This document shows, piece by piece, positions 8,326-17,709 of a stretch of 64,000 nucleotides of DNA. The notes under the pieces were generated by a model. It was not told the DNA's origin. It was given only the letters and a program-made list of their open reading frames with translations, and searched no databases. Origin of the DNA: an uncultured Bacteroidia bacterium (lineage in GTDB: Bacteria; Bacteroidota; Bacteroidia; Bacteroidales; UBA932); assembly GCA_902789445.1 (NCBI GenBank), contig CADAOB010000006.1, forward strand, positions 1-64,000, written 5' to 3'. The position numbers and the translations under genes are program-made. Within the stretch, counting starts at the first letter, position 1. Every line of letters begins with the position of its first letter.

Positions 8326-10860
8326 ATGAAGTCTCGATTGTCGCTGGCCATTTTGTTGCTGTGGACTGCGGTGTGTTTTGCGCAGCCTGCGCCCTACGAG
8401 GCGTTCGAGGCGTATTCAAGGCTTCTGGCTCCCGAAAAACTCTATCTCCACACCGACCGTGAAATCTATAACATCGGCGACACTGTCTGGTTCAGAGGAT
8501 ACCTCCTGAACGCCTCCGCCCAGGCTGAATTCCCGGAATGTAACTACCTCTACGTCGAACTCTTCTCTTCCATGTGGGAGAGAAACTATTATTTCCGTCG
8601 CTCCGAGGACACCTACAAGATGCGCCAACGCGTCAAGGTCAAACGCGACCCCGACGGACATTTCTGCGGCTATCTCCCCCTCTCCGAAGACCTCAATACC
8701 GGACGGGCCACCATCCGCGCCTACTCCTACTGGATGCTTAACCGCGACCCAGACTTCATGTTCTACAAGAACATCGAAATCCGAAACACACTCAAGGATG
8801 CCTTTCTCGACAATATCAAGGCCCTCAAGGTGGATGACCAGGACACCTACGACGAACTCGGCGTCGAAAACCCCTTCCGCAAGACGCCCGATAATCCGCA
8901 CAAGACACGGAGTGAAACCGACGTCGACCTCCAGTTCCTCCCGGAAAGCGGACGCTACACCGCAGGGCATCCCGCCGCCCTCGCCGTCAAGGCCATCAAC
9001 CAGCAAGGACTCGGGCTCCCCGTCTCCGGCTCCATCCTGGCCGACGGAACCCCCATCGCGGTTTTTGAAACGAACGACCTCGGCATGGGACGGTGCATCC
9101 TCACCGTACCTCCCGGCACAAAACGTCTCACGGCCTCAGCCGAGACGCGCATCGAGACCTTCCAGTTCGAAGCCCGCCTTCCGCTGCCGGAAAAGAACGC
9201 CGTCGTCATCAACGCCTCGCCACAGCCCGATTCCATCACCATCAAGGTATCCTGCTTTGGCACTGATCTTCCGAATGGCTCCACGCTCATCATCTCCGAC
9301 AGGTCCTACATCTTCTGGCAGGCCCCCATCGAATGTGATTCCACCGTATTCGTGCTCTCCACGCAGGACTTCACCCCCGGTATCCTTGCTGCCGCCGTCG
9401 TCGATACACTCGGACACGTCTTTGCAGAAAGGCCTTTCTTCGTTTTCCCTCACCAATCCGTCCACGCGCAACTCTCTTTCGACAAAAACCGCTACGGAAA
9501 ACGCGAAAAGGTTTCTGCATCCCTTTCGCTCTGCGACGAAAACGGATTACCCCTTGACGGCGACTACTCGCTCGCCGTCACCGACGAGGTCTTCGCGCCG
9601 GCCAGCGGACAGGGACATTCCCTCGTATCCTATCTTCTCCTCGGCAGCGAACTCAAGGGGCTTGTCGAAAATCCACAATACTACTTCAACGACTCCATCC
9701 CGCTCAGCGACCGCTTACGCGACATCGACCTCCTCCTCCTCTCGCAAGGATGGCGCTATTACGACCTCCCCCATATCCTTCAGGGAAAAACCACGACCCC
9801 GACCTACGGGAAAGAATATACGCAGTCACTCAGCGGATACGTCAACGCGCCTATCGGTAAGGCCAAGAAATCCACCGTCTGCTTCGTCGCTCCGAAAATC
9901 GACTTCACCTACATCGCCGACATCGACTCCACGGCATTCTTCATCCTCGAAAATCTCGACTTCCCGGACAGCACCCAGTTCCTCGTCGGCGCACAGGGGA
10001 GGCGTAAAGCCTTCCAGAAATGGTATGCCCCCATCCTCGATCCCGAGTTCTTCGCCGCTCCCTACGCATACCCCGATTACCTCAGCCTCGCAGGCTACAC
10101 CCAAGACTACGCGCAGTACGCCATCCAAAGCTACTCCGCCACCGACGGAACACTCACCTATACCATCGCCCCGGCAAGGATCGTCGCAAAAAGAAAAAAC
10201 ATTTCTCCTTTCCCAAACGACGAGTTCCGCAGGGACCAGTACCGCGATGAAAAACAGCTCGCACCTTACAAGGCATACGACCTCTACTCCTATATCCTCG
10301 AAACTTGCCCCGGCGTGAAAGAGGGAATAAGCGGATCCCTGATCTGCCGCAAGTTCCGCGTCGGGAACCGCCTTCAGATGCTTGAAGGGGAAGTCCCTAT
10401 CAACGTCTTTATCGACGGCATCCGTTCAGGGCATGACAGACTTACGGAACTTATGATCACCGACATCGACGCATTCGTGTACGTAACCGGTATAGAAGCG
10501 GCCAAATACGACAACGGGCTCAACAACGAGTTTTTCACCCAGCGGGGCAATGCGCCTTCCGTCCTGATATCCACCAAGAATCCCATCCGCATCGCCACCA
10601 ACGTCACCGCCGGAAAACCGCTCGGCTGGCAGAAGCCCGCCCGTTTCTACACCCCGAAATACGAAACCAAGGCTGAACGGGACCGCTTCGAGCCTATGCG
10701 GCCCACCCTCCACTGGGACCCCACACTTCGCGTCAGGAACGGACGCGCTTCCTTCTCCTTCTACACCTCCGACCACCAGGCTCCCTGCCGTTTCACGCTC
10801 GAAGGCATCGCACAGGATGGAACACCCGTCAGCATCCGCTTTGTATCTGGAGGAAAATGA
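8326..10860 (+). CDS. MG2-domain outer-membrane protein with TonB-plug-like C-terminus
   Basis: 844 residues from the ATG at 8326, where the signal peptide begins (LAILLLWTAVCFAQ); an upstream in-frame start would overlap the previous gene. The N-terminal EKLYLHTDREIYNIGDTVWF is the macroglobulin MG2-type strand pattern common to large Bacteroidetes surface proteins. The middle contains further Ig-like domains. Near the C-terminus, PINVFIDGIR and VYVTGIEAAKYDN resemble the plug domain of TonB-dependent receptors, without a beta-barrel after it. It begins 16 bases after the cysteine-rich lipoprotein gene, so the two may share a transcript. Likely a cell-envelope protein of unknown partner. Confidence 0.75.
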   Translation: MKSRLSLAILLLWTAVCFAQPAPYEAFEAYSRLLAPEKLYLHTDREIYNIGDTVWFRGYLLNASAQAEFPECNYLYVELFSSMWERNYYFRRSEDTYKMRQRVKVKRDPDGHFCGYLPLSEDLNTGRATIRAYSYWMLNRDPDFMFYKNIEIRNTLKDAFLDNIKALKVDDQDTYDELGVENPFRKTPDNPHKTRSETDVDLQFLPESGRYTAGHPAALAVKAINQQGLGLPVSGSILADGTPIAVFETNDLGMGRCILTVPPGTKRLTASAETRIETFQFEARLPLPEKNAVVINASPQPDSITIKVSCFGTDLPNGSTLIISDRSYIFWQAPIECDSTVFVLSTQDFTPGILAAAVVDTLGHVFAERPFFVFPHQSVHAQLSFDKNRYGKREKVSASLSLCDENGLPLDGDYSLAVTDEVFAPASGQGHSLVSYLLLGSELKGLVENPQYYFNDSIPLSDRLRDIDLLLLSQGWRYYDLPHILQGKTTTPTYGKEYTQSLSGYVNAPIGKAKKSTVCFVAPKIDFTYIADIDSTAFFILENLDFPDSTQFLVGAQGRRKAFQKWYAPILDPEFFAAPYAYPDYLSLAGYTQDYAQYAIQSYSATDGTLTYTIAPARIVAKRKNISPFPNDEFRRDQYRDEKQLAPYKAYDLYSYILETCPGVKEGISGSLICRKFRVGNRLQMLEGEVPINVFIDGIRSGHDRLTELMITDIDAFVYVTGIEAAKYDNGLNNEFFTQRGNAPSVLISTKNPIRIATNVTAGKPLGWQKPARFYTPKYETKAERDRFEPMRPTLHWDPTLRVRNGRASFSFYTSDHQAPCRFTLEGIAQDGTPVSIRFVSGGK

Positions 10861-10918
10861 GAATTATTGTGTATCTTTACAAGTTGAACACAAAGATAAA
10901 GATAAAAGATAAAACTTT

Positions 10919-11596
10919 ATGCTGATCGTACTCGAAGGACTGGACGGCGCCGGGAAATCGACGCAACTCAAGATGGTGACCTCCTATTTCTCCTCGCTGG
11001 GCCGGAAAGTGGACTACCTCCATTTCCCCCGTTACACCGCTCCGATCTACGGAGAACTCATCGCCAAATACCTGCGGGGTGATTTCGGCGCCATCGACCA
11101 GGTGCATCCGCAACTGGTCGCCCTGCTCTTCGCGGAAGACCGCCGCGACGCCGCCAGCTTGATCCGCAGCTGGATGAACCAGGGCCGCGTGGTCGTGCTC
11201 GACCGCTATGTCTATTCCAACATCGCTTTCCAGTGCGCCAAGCTCGAAAAGCCGGAAGAGGCGGACGCGCTCCGCGACTGGATCTTCGACCTGGAATATG
11301 AACATTACGGCATCCCGCAGCCGACGCTCAACCTCTTCCTCGACGTGCCCATCGGCTTCGTCGATGCCAAACTTCACGGCAGCCGGAAAGGCGGCGACCG
11401 CAGCTATCTGGAAGGAAAAGCCGATATCCACGAAGCGGACATCCAGTTCCAGATGCGCGTCCGCGACCTGTACCGCGCCCAGTGCGACCGTGACGAGCGC
11501 TTCATCCGGATCGACTGCAGTGATGCAGACGGCCAGATGCTGCCCGCGGCCGACATCTTCCAAGCCATCCGCAGCCAAATCGACGCCCTGTTATGA
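10919..11596 (+). CDS. tmk: Thymidylate kinase
   Basis: 225 residues; phosphorylates dTMP to dTDP with ATP. The P-loop GLDGAGKST starts at residue 7; the DRYVYSN motif binds the nucleotide; LFLDVP and the lid region rich in Arg/Lys follow in the usual order. Length is typical. Its stop overlaps the start of the next gene by ATGA, indicating coupling. The ATG is preceded by a purine-rich run of AAAGATAA-type repeats. Confidence 0.93.
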   Translation: MLIVLEGLDGAGKSTQLKMVTSYFSSLGRKVDYLHFPRYTAPIYGELIAKYLRGDFGAIDQVHPQLVALLFAEDRRDAASLIRSWMNQGRVVVLDRYVYSNIAFQCAKLEKPEEADALRDWIFDLEYEHYGIPQPTLNLFLDVPIGFVDAKLHGSRKGGDRSYLEGKADIHEADIQFQMRVRDLYRAQCDRDERFIRIDCSDADGQMLPAADIFQAIRSQIDALL

Positions 11597-12741
11597 GATT
11601 CCTGCGCGCGCTCTGCCGGGTGCTCTTCGCCCTGACCTTCCTCGTATCGGGAACGCTGAAGCTCATCGACCCGGTCGGAACCGGGCTGATCGTCAAGGAA
11701 TACCTTGACTTCATGCACCTGGGGTTCCTGGAGCCCGCTTCCGTAGCGCTGGGCATCGCCCTTTCCACGCTGGAATTCACCATCGGTATCTGCATCCTCA
11801 GCGGCCTGAGAATCCGTTTCATGGCTTGGGTCGCCCTCATCCTGACAGCGGTTTTCACCCTGCTGACGCTCTATCTGATGCTCTTCAATCCCATCAGCGA
11901 CTGCGGCTGCTTCGGCGAAGCCATCCACCTGACCAACACCCAGACTTTCTTCAAGAACCTGGTGCTGCTGGTACTGGCCGTCCTGATCTTCCTGGGCAGG
12001 AAGCGGGCGACGATGGTCGCCACGCCCGGTCTCGAATGGGCACTGATCGGCGTGTCTGCGTTGCTGGCCCTGGCGGTCGCCGTCCGGGCCGCTGCCACGA
12101 TTCCGCAGGTCGATTTCACGGCTTACAGCGTGGGAACCAGCTTCGACGACCTGGCACAGGAAAATCAGGCACGCTTCGAGACGACCTTCATTTACACGAA
12201 AGACGGGCATACGGAAGAATTCACGCTCGACAACCTGCCGGATGACAGCTGGACCTACCTCGACAGCCGGACCGTGCAGACGGGCGGCTCCACGAAAATG
12301 GCCCAGGTCGATTTCACACTGGAACAGATGCAGGGTCCCGTATTCGCCGTGACCGTATATAATCCCGCCGCACTCCGCCCGCAGCAGCAGGCGCGCATCG
12401 ACCGTTTCTGCCAGGCCGTGCGGAAGCAGGGGCTGGAACCTGTCGTTTATGGCCCGACCGAGAACTATGAAACGGCCGACCGCAAATCCCTGATGACCCT
12501 CAACCGCAGCAACGGCGGCGCCGTCTATTTCAACGATGGCATGATCGTGGCCAAGTGGGCCAACCTCGACCTGGACGAGGCGGACCCCGGCGCCGTGCTG
12601 GCGGAAGACCCGGACGTGCTGGTACTCCGCAACCGGATCCGGGAACAAGTGTATTTCAGTGTCCTGATTGCCGGTGCGCTGGTCCTGCTGGTCCTGTTCC
12701 GCGTGCTCTGCAAACTGCTGGTCCGCAACAAAAGAAGATAA
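11593..12741 (+). CDS. DoxX/BT_3928-like membrane protein
   Basis: 382 residues with four or more transmembrane helices in the first 160 residues (FLRALCRVLFALTFLVSGTLK; GLRIRFMAWVALILTAVF) in the DoxX/MauE-like arrangement, a soluble domain of about 190 residues, and a final helix close to the C-terminus. NPISDCGCFGEA is the conserved cysteine motif seen after the third helix in this Bacteroidetes family. The soluble part is probably periplasmic. Overlaps tmk by 4 bases. Reductant-linked or quinone-linked roles have been proposed for related proteins, but nothing here fixes the function. Confidence 0.7.
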   Translation: MRFLRALCRVLFALTFLVSGTLKLIDPVGTGLIVKEYLDFMHLGFLEPASVALGIALSTLEFTIGICILSGLRIRFMAWVALILTAVFTLLTLYLMLFNPISDCGCFGEAIHLTNTQTFFKNLVLLVLAVLIFLGRKRATMVATPGLEWALIGVSALLALAVAVRAAATIPQVDFTAYSVGTSFDDLAQENQARFETTFIYTKDGHTEEFTLDNLPDDSWTYLDSRTVQTGGSTKMAQVDFTLEQMQGPVFAVTVYNPAALRPQQQARIDRFCQAVRKQGLEPVVYGPTENYETADRKSLMTLNRSNGGAVYFNDGMIVAKWANLDLDEADPGAVLAEDPDVLVLRNRIREQVYFSVLIAGALVLLVLFRVLCKLLVRNKRR

Positions 12742-12745
12742 GGCC

Positions 12746-13759
12746 ATGGATACCGCTGTCGTCATTCTCAACTGGAACGGGCTGCCGATGCTGCAGGCCT
12801 ATCTGCCCACGCTTGTCGCCAGGACGCAGGATCCGGGTGCCTTTATCGTGGTCGCCGACAACGGCTCGACCGACGGCTCCGTGGACTGGCTGCAGGCCAA
12901 CTGGCCGGACATCCGCACACTCCGCTTTGACAAGAACTACGGTTTTACCGGCGGCTACAACCGGGCCCTGCGCGAAATCGATGCGGACTACTACGTGCTG
13001 CTCAATTCCGATGTGGAAGTGAGCGAGGGCTGGCTTGCACCGCTGGTCGGTTTCCTGGAAGAACACCCCGAAGTGGGCATCTGCCAGCCGAAGATCCTTT
13101 CCATGGCCGATCGCGGTCGTTTCGAATACGCCGGAGCGGCCGGCGGCTTTATCGACCGGTACGGCTATCCCTTCTGCCGGGGACGCATTCTCTCGAACCT
13201 GGAATCCGATACGGGGCAATATGACGAAGCAGAGGAATGTTTCTGGGCGACCGGCGCCTGCATGGTAGTCCGCAGCGCCCTCTACCACCATCTCGGCGGC
13301 CTGGACGAACTTTTCTTCGCCCACATGGAAGAGATCGATTTCTGCTGGCGCGCCAAGCTCCTGGGCTATCAGGTATGGTGCGTGCCGGCCTCGACGGTCT
13401 GGCACGTAGGCGGCGGCACGCTGCCCAACAATTCCCCGAAGAAGCTCTATTTCAACTACCGGAACAACCTGCTGATGCTCTACAAGAACCTGCCGGAACG
13501 CGTCCGCTGGAGCCGGATTTTCATCCGGATGTGCCTCGACGGCGCCTCGGCGGCCATCTATCTGCTCAGCGGCAAGTGGCCTTTCTTCAAAGCCGTATGG
13601 CGCGCACACCGCGACTATCGCCGAATGCGCCGTGACGAAGACCCCTCACCTTTCGAGGAAGAGCGCAACAACATCGGCCTGTACGACGGCAGCATCGTCC
13701 TGAAGTTTTTCCTCTCCGGCCGCAAGCTCCGCTGGAGCGATATCGAACGTCAGCTTTGA
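12746..13759 (+). CDS. Family 2 glycosyltransferase (rhamnosyltransferase-like)
   Basis: 337 residues from the ATG at 12746, four bases after the previous stop. GT-A fold motifs: VVILNWNG at the start, VVADNGSTDGSVDWL, LNSDVEVSEGW (metal-binding DxD-like) and EEIDFCWRAKLLGY (catalytic ED/W region). This matches the group that adds sugars to lipopolysaccharide or capsule intermediates at the inner membrane. A C-terminal region of about 90 residues is basic and may touch the membrane. The substrate cannot be predicted. Confidence 0.88.
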   Translation: MDTAVVILNWNGLPMLQAYLPTLVARTQDPGAFIVVADNGSTDGSVDWLQANWPDIRTLRFDKNYGFTGGYNRALREIDADYYVLLNSDVEVSEGWLAPLVGFLEEHPEVGICQPKILSMADRGRFEYAGAAGGFIDRYGYPFCRGRILSNLESDTGQYDEAEECFWATGACMVVRSALYHHLGGLDELFFAHMEEIDFCWRAKLLGYQVWCVPASTVWHVGGGTLPNNSPKKLYFNYRNNLLMLYKNLPERVRWSRIFIRMCLDGASAAIYLLSGKWPFFKAVWRAHRDYRRMRRDEDPSPFEEERNNIGLYDGSIVLKFFLSGRKLRWSDIERQL

Positions 13760-13764
13760 CGCTG

Positions 13765-15765
13765 CTACAGCGTGCGGTATTTCTTGCCGTAGTAGAGCTG
13801 TTGGGCGAGGAAGTCGTCGCCATAGACGATCTTATAGTCTTCGATCTTGCCGTCCTTGACCACCGGGACGATCTCCGGATTGATGAAGCCGCGGTAGGGC
13901 TTCAGTTCCAGGCTGGCATAGCGGTCGAGCACTTCCTTGTGCAGTTGCGGGTCGATGTCCACGGCGTAGGTCTGAACCAGCGCCTTGCCGGCTTCGTAGT
14001 CGCCTTCGGACTTGATGCGCTGGATCTCGGCGAGCAGTTCGCCGAACAGGCCGCGAAGCTTTTCGAAATCGTTGACCACGAAATAGGTCTTGCCGTCGCG
14101 CACCTTCTTCTCGATGACATTCTCGGCACGGCCTTTCTCATAGCACCAGTCGGCAATCAGCTTGCGGTTCTGCATGTGGGCCTCGGTGTTCTTCTTGCCG
14201 AGCTCGATGCGGCTGAACTGGGTCATGATGCCGTTGCGGATATAGCTCATGTACTGCGCCTTGTAGGCATCCGGGCTGTCGAGCAGTCCGAGTTCCACGA
14301 GCTTCGGGTCAGCGATATAGTACAGGCCGAAGAGATCGGCGCGGGCTTCTTCCAGCGTGGAGGTGAATTCCTTCAGGGCATTGGCCGGCGTGGTGGGCAG
14401 CAGCTGTCCGCTGCCATGGCCGAGACATTCGTGGAGGTCGGTGTGGAGATTGTCGGTGATGCTGCCGTATTTCTTGCACAGGTCAATCTCGGCCTGGTCC
14501 CAGGCAAATTCGCTCAGGACGCTCTTGGGCCGCTGCTCGGAAGCCAGTTCGTAGGCATCGGTGATGTTGGCGATGGTCACGGATTTGGAACCGTGCTCCT
14601 TGCGGATCCAGTCGGCGTTGGGCAGGTTGATGCCGATGGCCGTGGCCGGATAGTTGTCGCCGGCGATGACCGCCACGTTGATGACTTTGGCCGAAACGCC
14701 CTTGACTTCTTCTTTCTTAAAGCGGGGATCCACCGGCGAGTTGTCTTCGAACCACTGGGCGTTGCGGCTGATGATTTCGGTGCGCTTCGAGGCTTCCCGG
14801 TCGCGGTAGTTGACGATGCCTTCCCAGGAAGCCTTGCGGCCGAGGGGATCGTCGTAGTCCTCGACGAAACCGTTCACGAAATCGACGTCGCTTTCGGTGT
14901 CGCCCACCCAGGTGATGTTGTATTTGTCCCACATCCGGAGGTCGCCGCTGCGGTAGTAGGCGATCAGTTCGTCGATGTACTGTTTCTGCGTATCATTCTC
15001 GGCCACGGCCTTGGCCGCTTCGAGGTGGCCGATGATCACTTCGAGGGCCGGTCCGTAGATACCGCCTACCTTCCAGGTCTTCTCGACGACCTTTCCGTTC
15101 TCCTTCACGACCTTGCTGTTGAGACCGTAGCTGATGGGGTGCGGATCGGAAGGATCTTCCATCCGGGCGTAGAAATCATTGACTTCCCGAGCGGTCACAC
15201 CCTCATAGAAATTGACGGCCGAGGCCTCGACGAGGTCTTTCTCCGCCCCCTGGTACTGCAGCGTGGGATAAAGTTCCGGATCGTAGATCACCTGCAGCAG
15301 GAACGCGGCGCGGCCCGGATCGATGCCGGCACCGTCCATCAGCGAGGCGAAATAATCGCGGGAGCAGGCCGGGAGGATCTTGTCATTGGCATAGTGGTGA
15401 TGGATGCCGTTGCTGAAGAACACCCGCTTGGCATAGACCAGGAAGGCCTCCCATTCGGTGCCGTGTTCCTTGGCGGCGCTGTGCTCGATGATGGCTTCCA
15501 GCGCGTGGCGGATCTCCAGATTGTATTTGAAATTCTGGTCCCAGGTGATGTCACGGCCCGACTTGGCGGCTTCGCTCAGATGATAGATGTATTCTTTCTG
15601 CTGCAGGGACAGGTCTTCCCAACCCGGCACCTGGTAGCGAAGCACCTCGATGTCAGCGAATTCGTCGATGGAATACTTGAAGTCCGGGTCACCGGTCTTC
15701 GAACCGCAGGAAGTCAGGGCCAGCCCCAGTCCCGTCGTGATAATCATAGCCTTAAAGAGTTTCAT
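13765..15765 (-). CDS. Dipeptidyl peptidase III-like metalloprotease (M49) lipoprotein
   Basis: 666 residues from the ATG at 15765; the leader GLGLALTSC gives a lipobox, so the enzyme is exported. It carries the M49 zinc motif HECLGH (about residue 440) and the second motif EEARADLFGLYY with the third zinc ligand about 50 residues later. DPP III enzymes remove N-terminal dipeptides. A longer reading frame extends upstream but overlaps the divergent protease gene, so I reject it. It faces the glycosyltransferase with only 5 bases between stops. Related proteins are sometimes misnamed dihydrofolate reductase. Confidence 0.88.
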   Translation of the reverse strand: MKLFKAMIITTGLGLALTSCGSKTGDPDFKYSIDEFADIEVLRYQVPGWEDLSLQQKEYIYHLSEAAKSGRDITWDQNFKYNLEIRHALEAIIEHSAAKEHGTEWEAFLVYAKRVFFSNGIHHHYANDKILPACSRDYFASLMDGAGIDPGRAAFLLQVIYDPELYPTLQYQGAEKDLVEASAVNFYEGVTAREVNDFYARMEDPSDPHPISYGLNSKVVKENGKVVEKTWKVGGIYGPALEVIIGHLEAAKAVAENDTQKQYIDELIAYYRSGDLRMWDKYNITWVGDTESDVDFVNGFVEDYDDPLGRKASWEGIVNYRDREASKRTEIISRNAQWFEDNSPVDPRFKKEEVKGVSAKVINVAVIAGDNYPATAIGINLPNADWIRKEHGSKSVTIANITDAYELASEQRPKSVLSEFAWDQAEIDLCKKYGSITDNLHTDLHECLGHGSGQLLPTTPANALKEFTSTLEEARADLFGLYYIADPKLVELGLLDSPDAYKAQYMSYIRNGIMTQFSRIELGKKNTEAHMQNRKLIADWCYEKGRAENVIEKKVRDGKTYFVVNDFEKLRGLFGELLAEIQRIKSEGDYEAGKALVQTYAVDIDPQLHKEVLDRYASLELKPYRGFINPEIVPVVKDGKIEDYKIVYGDDFLAQQLYYGKKYRTL

Positions 15766-15862
15766 ATCGTTTGTAAATACAGATTGGCACGGTTTTATAC
15801 TGTCTATATGCTTGGCAAAGATACGGAATTTTTGTATCATTGTAGTTTGATTGGATGTGCCT

Positions 15863-17005
15863 ATGAAACGTTTCCTCATCCTGCTTGCGGCCGCCCTGTG
15901 CCTGACCGCCTGCCACGACCCCGAAAAAGAAGCCCGGGAGCGGCAGGTCGTGCTGGTATATTTCGCAGCCAACAATTCCCTCTCCGCGGAAGGCATCAGC
16001 GACTATTCCTGGCTCAAGGAATCCTGGCAGCCCAAGGAGAAGGACCGGGAACGCATCCTGCTCGTCTATCGCCACTTCCGGGACCAGACCCCGACCCTGA
16101 CAAGACTCTGCCGGGACCGCAGGGGGCAGCTCGTGGAAGAAGTCATCCGCGATTATCCCTACGAAACCAATTCCGCGGACCCGCAGACGCTGGCCACGGT
16201 CCTGGACGACGCCGCGCAAGCCTGGCCGGCCGCCCGCAACGGGCTGATCCTCTGGTCGCACGCCAGCGGCTTCCTGCCGCCCGGCTACTATTCGAATCCC
16301 AAGGAACAGGTGCCTGGCGCCTCCCCACTGAGCTTTGCGGAGGACATGGGCCAGGAAATGGACCTGCTCGACCTGCGACGGGTCCTTTCGAAGCGGCACT
16401 ACGAATTCATCCTCTTCGACTGCTGCCTGATGGCCAATGTGGAAGTGGCCTATGAGCTGCGCAACACGGCCGACTACCTGGTCTTCTCCCCCACCGAGAT
16501 CCTTTCGGACGGCTTCCCCTATGAATCGATCATCCAACCCATCTTCGAAATGGGTACCGAAGAGGCCATGCGCCTGGCCTGCCGCAACTACATGAACCTG
16601 TACTATGCCCAGTCGGGCGTCTATCAGTCAGCCACCATCTCGCTCGTGAAGACCGCGGCCCTTGAAGCCCTCGCCGCCGCATGCCGCCCCATCTTCCAGA
16701 ACCACCGCGACCGGATCCTGACGATCGACCGCAGCGACATCCAGCCCTATTTCCGCTTCGACAAACACTGGTTCTACGACATCGACGACTTCACGGGGCG
16801 CGTGGCTACCGACGCGGAATACCGGGCCTTCATCTCCGCGCTCGACCAGGCCGTCATCTACAAAGATGCCACCGACGCCTTCCTGTCGATCACCATCAAG
16901 AACTATTCAGGACTGAGCATCTACATTCCGCGCCCCGGCTACACGGTCCTGAACAATTACTACAAGACGCTCGAGTGGAACCGGGCCACGGGACTTGTGC
17001 AATAA
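15863..17005 (+). CDS. Clostripain-like (C11) cysteine protease lipoprotein
   Basis: 380 residues from the ATG at 15863. Signal ending in CLTAC gives a lipoprotein. The CD-clan catalytic pair is visible: LILWSHASGF (His near 128) and FILFDCCLMAN (Cys near 178), followed by ADYLVFSPTEI as in clostripain-family proteins. These cut after basic residues, usually Arg. It is divergent from the DPP III gene, 97 bases apart, which suggests joint expression of two peptidases for extracellular peptide processing. Confidence 0.87.
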   Translation: MKRFLILLAAALCLTACHDPEKEARERQVVLVYFAANNSLSAEGISDYSWLKESWQPKEKDRERILLVYRHFRDQTPTLTRLCRDRRGQLVEEVIRDYPYETNSADPQTLATVLDDAAQAWPAARNGLILWSHASGFLPPGYYSNPKEQVPGASPLSFAEDMGQEMDLLDLRRVLSKRHYEFILFDCCLMANVEVAYELRNTADYLVFSPTEILSDGFPYESIIQPIFEMGTEEAMRLACRNYMNLYYAQSGVYQSATISLVKTAALEALAAACRPIFQNHRDRILTIDRSDIQPYFRFDKHWFYDIDDFTGRVATDAEYRAFISALDQAVIYKDATDAFLSITIKNYSGLSIYIPRPGYTVLNNYYKTLEWNRATGLVQ

Positions 17006-17008
17006 GTA

Positions 17009-17038
17009 TTTGATTTAAAATATTTTTTCTTACCTTTG
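17009..17038 (+). promoter_or_regulatory. Promoter of the L25 gene
   Basis: TTTG at 17009-17012, an 18-base spacer and TACCTTTG at 17031-17038. It leaves a leader of about 80 bases before the ATG. Confidence 0.6.
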
Positions 17039-17048
17039 CAGCCTGCTT

Positions 17049-17094
17049 AAAAGGGAAACCTTTTGGTGCAATGGGGGCCGGGCCCGTTCCCGGC
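17049..17094 (+). promoter_or_regulatory. Structured L25 mRNA leader, two hairpins
   Basis: Two consecutive short hairpins: AAAAGG-GAAA-CCTTTT (17049-17064, a GNRA-type tetraloop) and GCCGGG-CCCGTT-CCCGGC (17077-17094), placed between promoter and start codon. Ribosomal-protein leaders are often autoregulated; this one may bind L25, but that is inference. Confidence 0.45.
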
Positions 17095-17122
17095 TTGAGT
17101 AACACATTTTAACACACAGAAA

Positions 17123-17701
17123 ATGAAACATTTCGAACTGAAAGGCAAGAAGCGGATCACCGGCAAGAAAGCCGATGTCAAGAGCGTCCGCCGCGAAAAC
17201 CTGGTGCCCTGCGTCATCTACGGCGCCGGCGTTGAAAACGTATCGTTCTCGGTTGACGAGAAAGAACTGAAGGGTCTGACCCACACCCCGTACTCCCACA
17301 TCGTCGATCTCGACATCGAAGGTGCCCGCCACCAGGCCATCCTCAAGGCGATCCAGTATCACCCGGTCACCGACCGTGCCCTGCACGTGGACTTCCTCGC
17401 CCTCGACCCGGCCAAGCCCGTAACCATCGAGGTGCCCATCAAGATCACCGGCAACTCCATCGGTGTCCGCCAGGGCGGCAAGCTGAACGTTCCGACCCGC
17501 AAGCTCAAAGTCTGCGGTACCATCGACAACCTTCCGGACGAACTTCCGGTTGACATCACCAACCTGGGCCTTGGCAAACAGATCAATGCCGGCGACCTCA
17601 AATTCGACGGTTTCCAGATCGTTTCGCCGAAGGGCACGCTGGTCTGCGCTGTCCGCGCTACCCGCAACTCCGCCGCCGCTGCTACCGAGACGGCTGAATA
17701 A
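17123..17701 (+). CDS. rplY: 50S ribosomal protein L25/CTC form
   Basis: 192 residues, the long Ctc-type L25 that binds 5S rRNA. The N-terminal L25 domain (KGKKRITGKKADVKSVRREN to about 95) is followed by the CTC beta domain with LPDELPVDITNLGLGKQI and an Ala-rich tail. It precedes pth by 8 bases; the ctc-pth pairing is common in bacteria. Confidence 0.95.
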   Translation: MKHFELKGKKRITGKKADVKSVRRENLVPCVIYGAGVENVSFSVDEKELKGLTHTPYSHIVDLDIEGARHQAILKAIQYHPVTDRALHVDFLALDPAKPVTIEVPIKITGNSIGVRQGGKLNVPTRKLKVCGTIDNLPDELPVDITNLGLGKQINAGDLKFDGFQIVSPKGTLVCAVRATRNSAAAATETAE

Positions 17702-17709
17702 ACTTTCGT

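Noticed and set aside
13756-16455. An 899-codon plus-strand frame opposite the DPP III gene
   Set aside because: Antisense shadow of a conserved M49 gene; the sequence has no recognisable fold.
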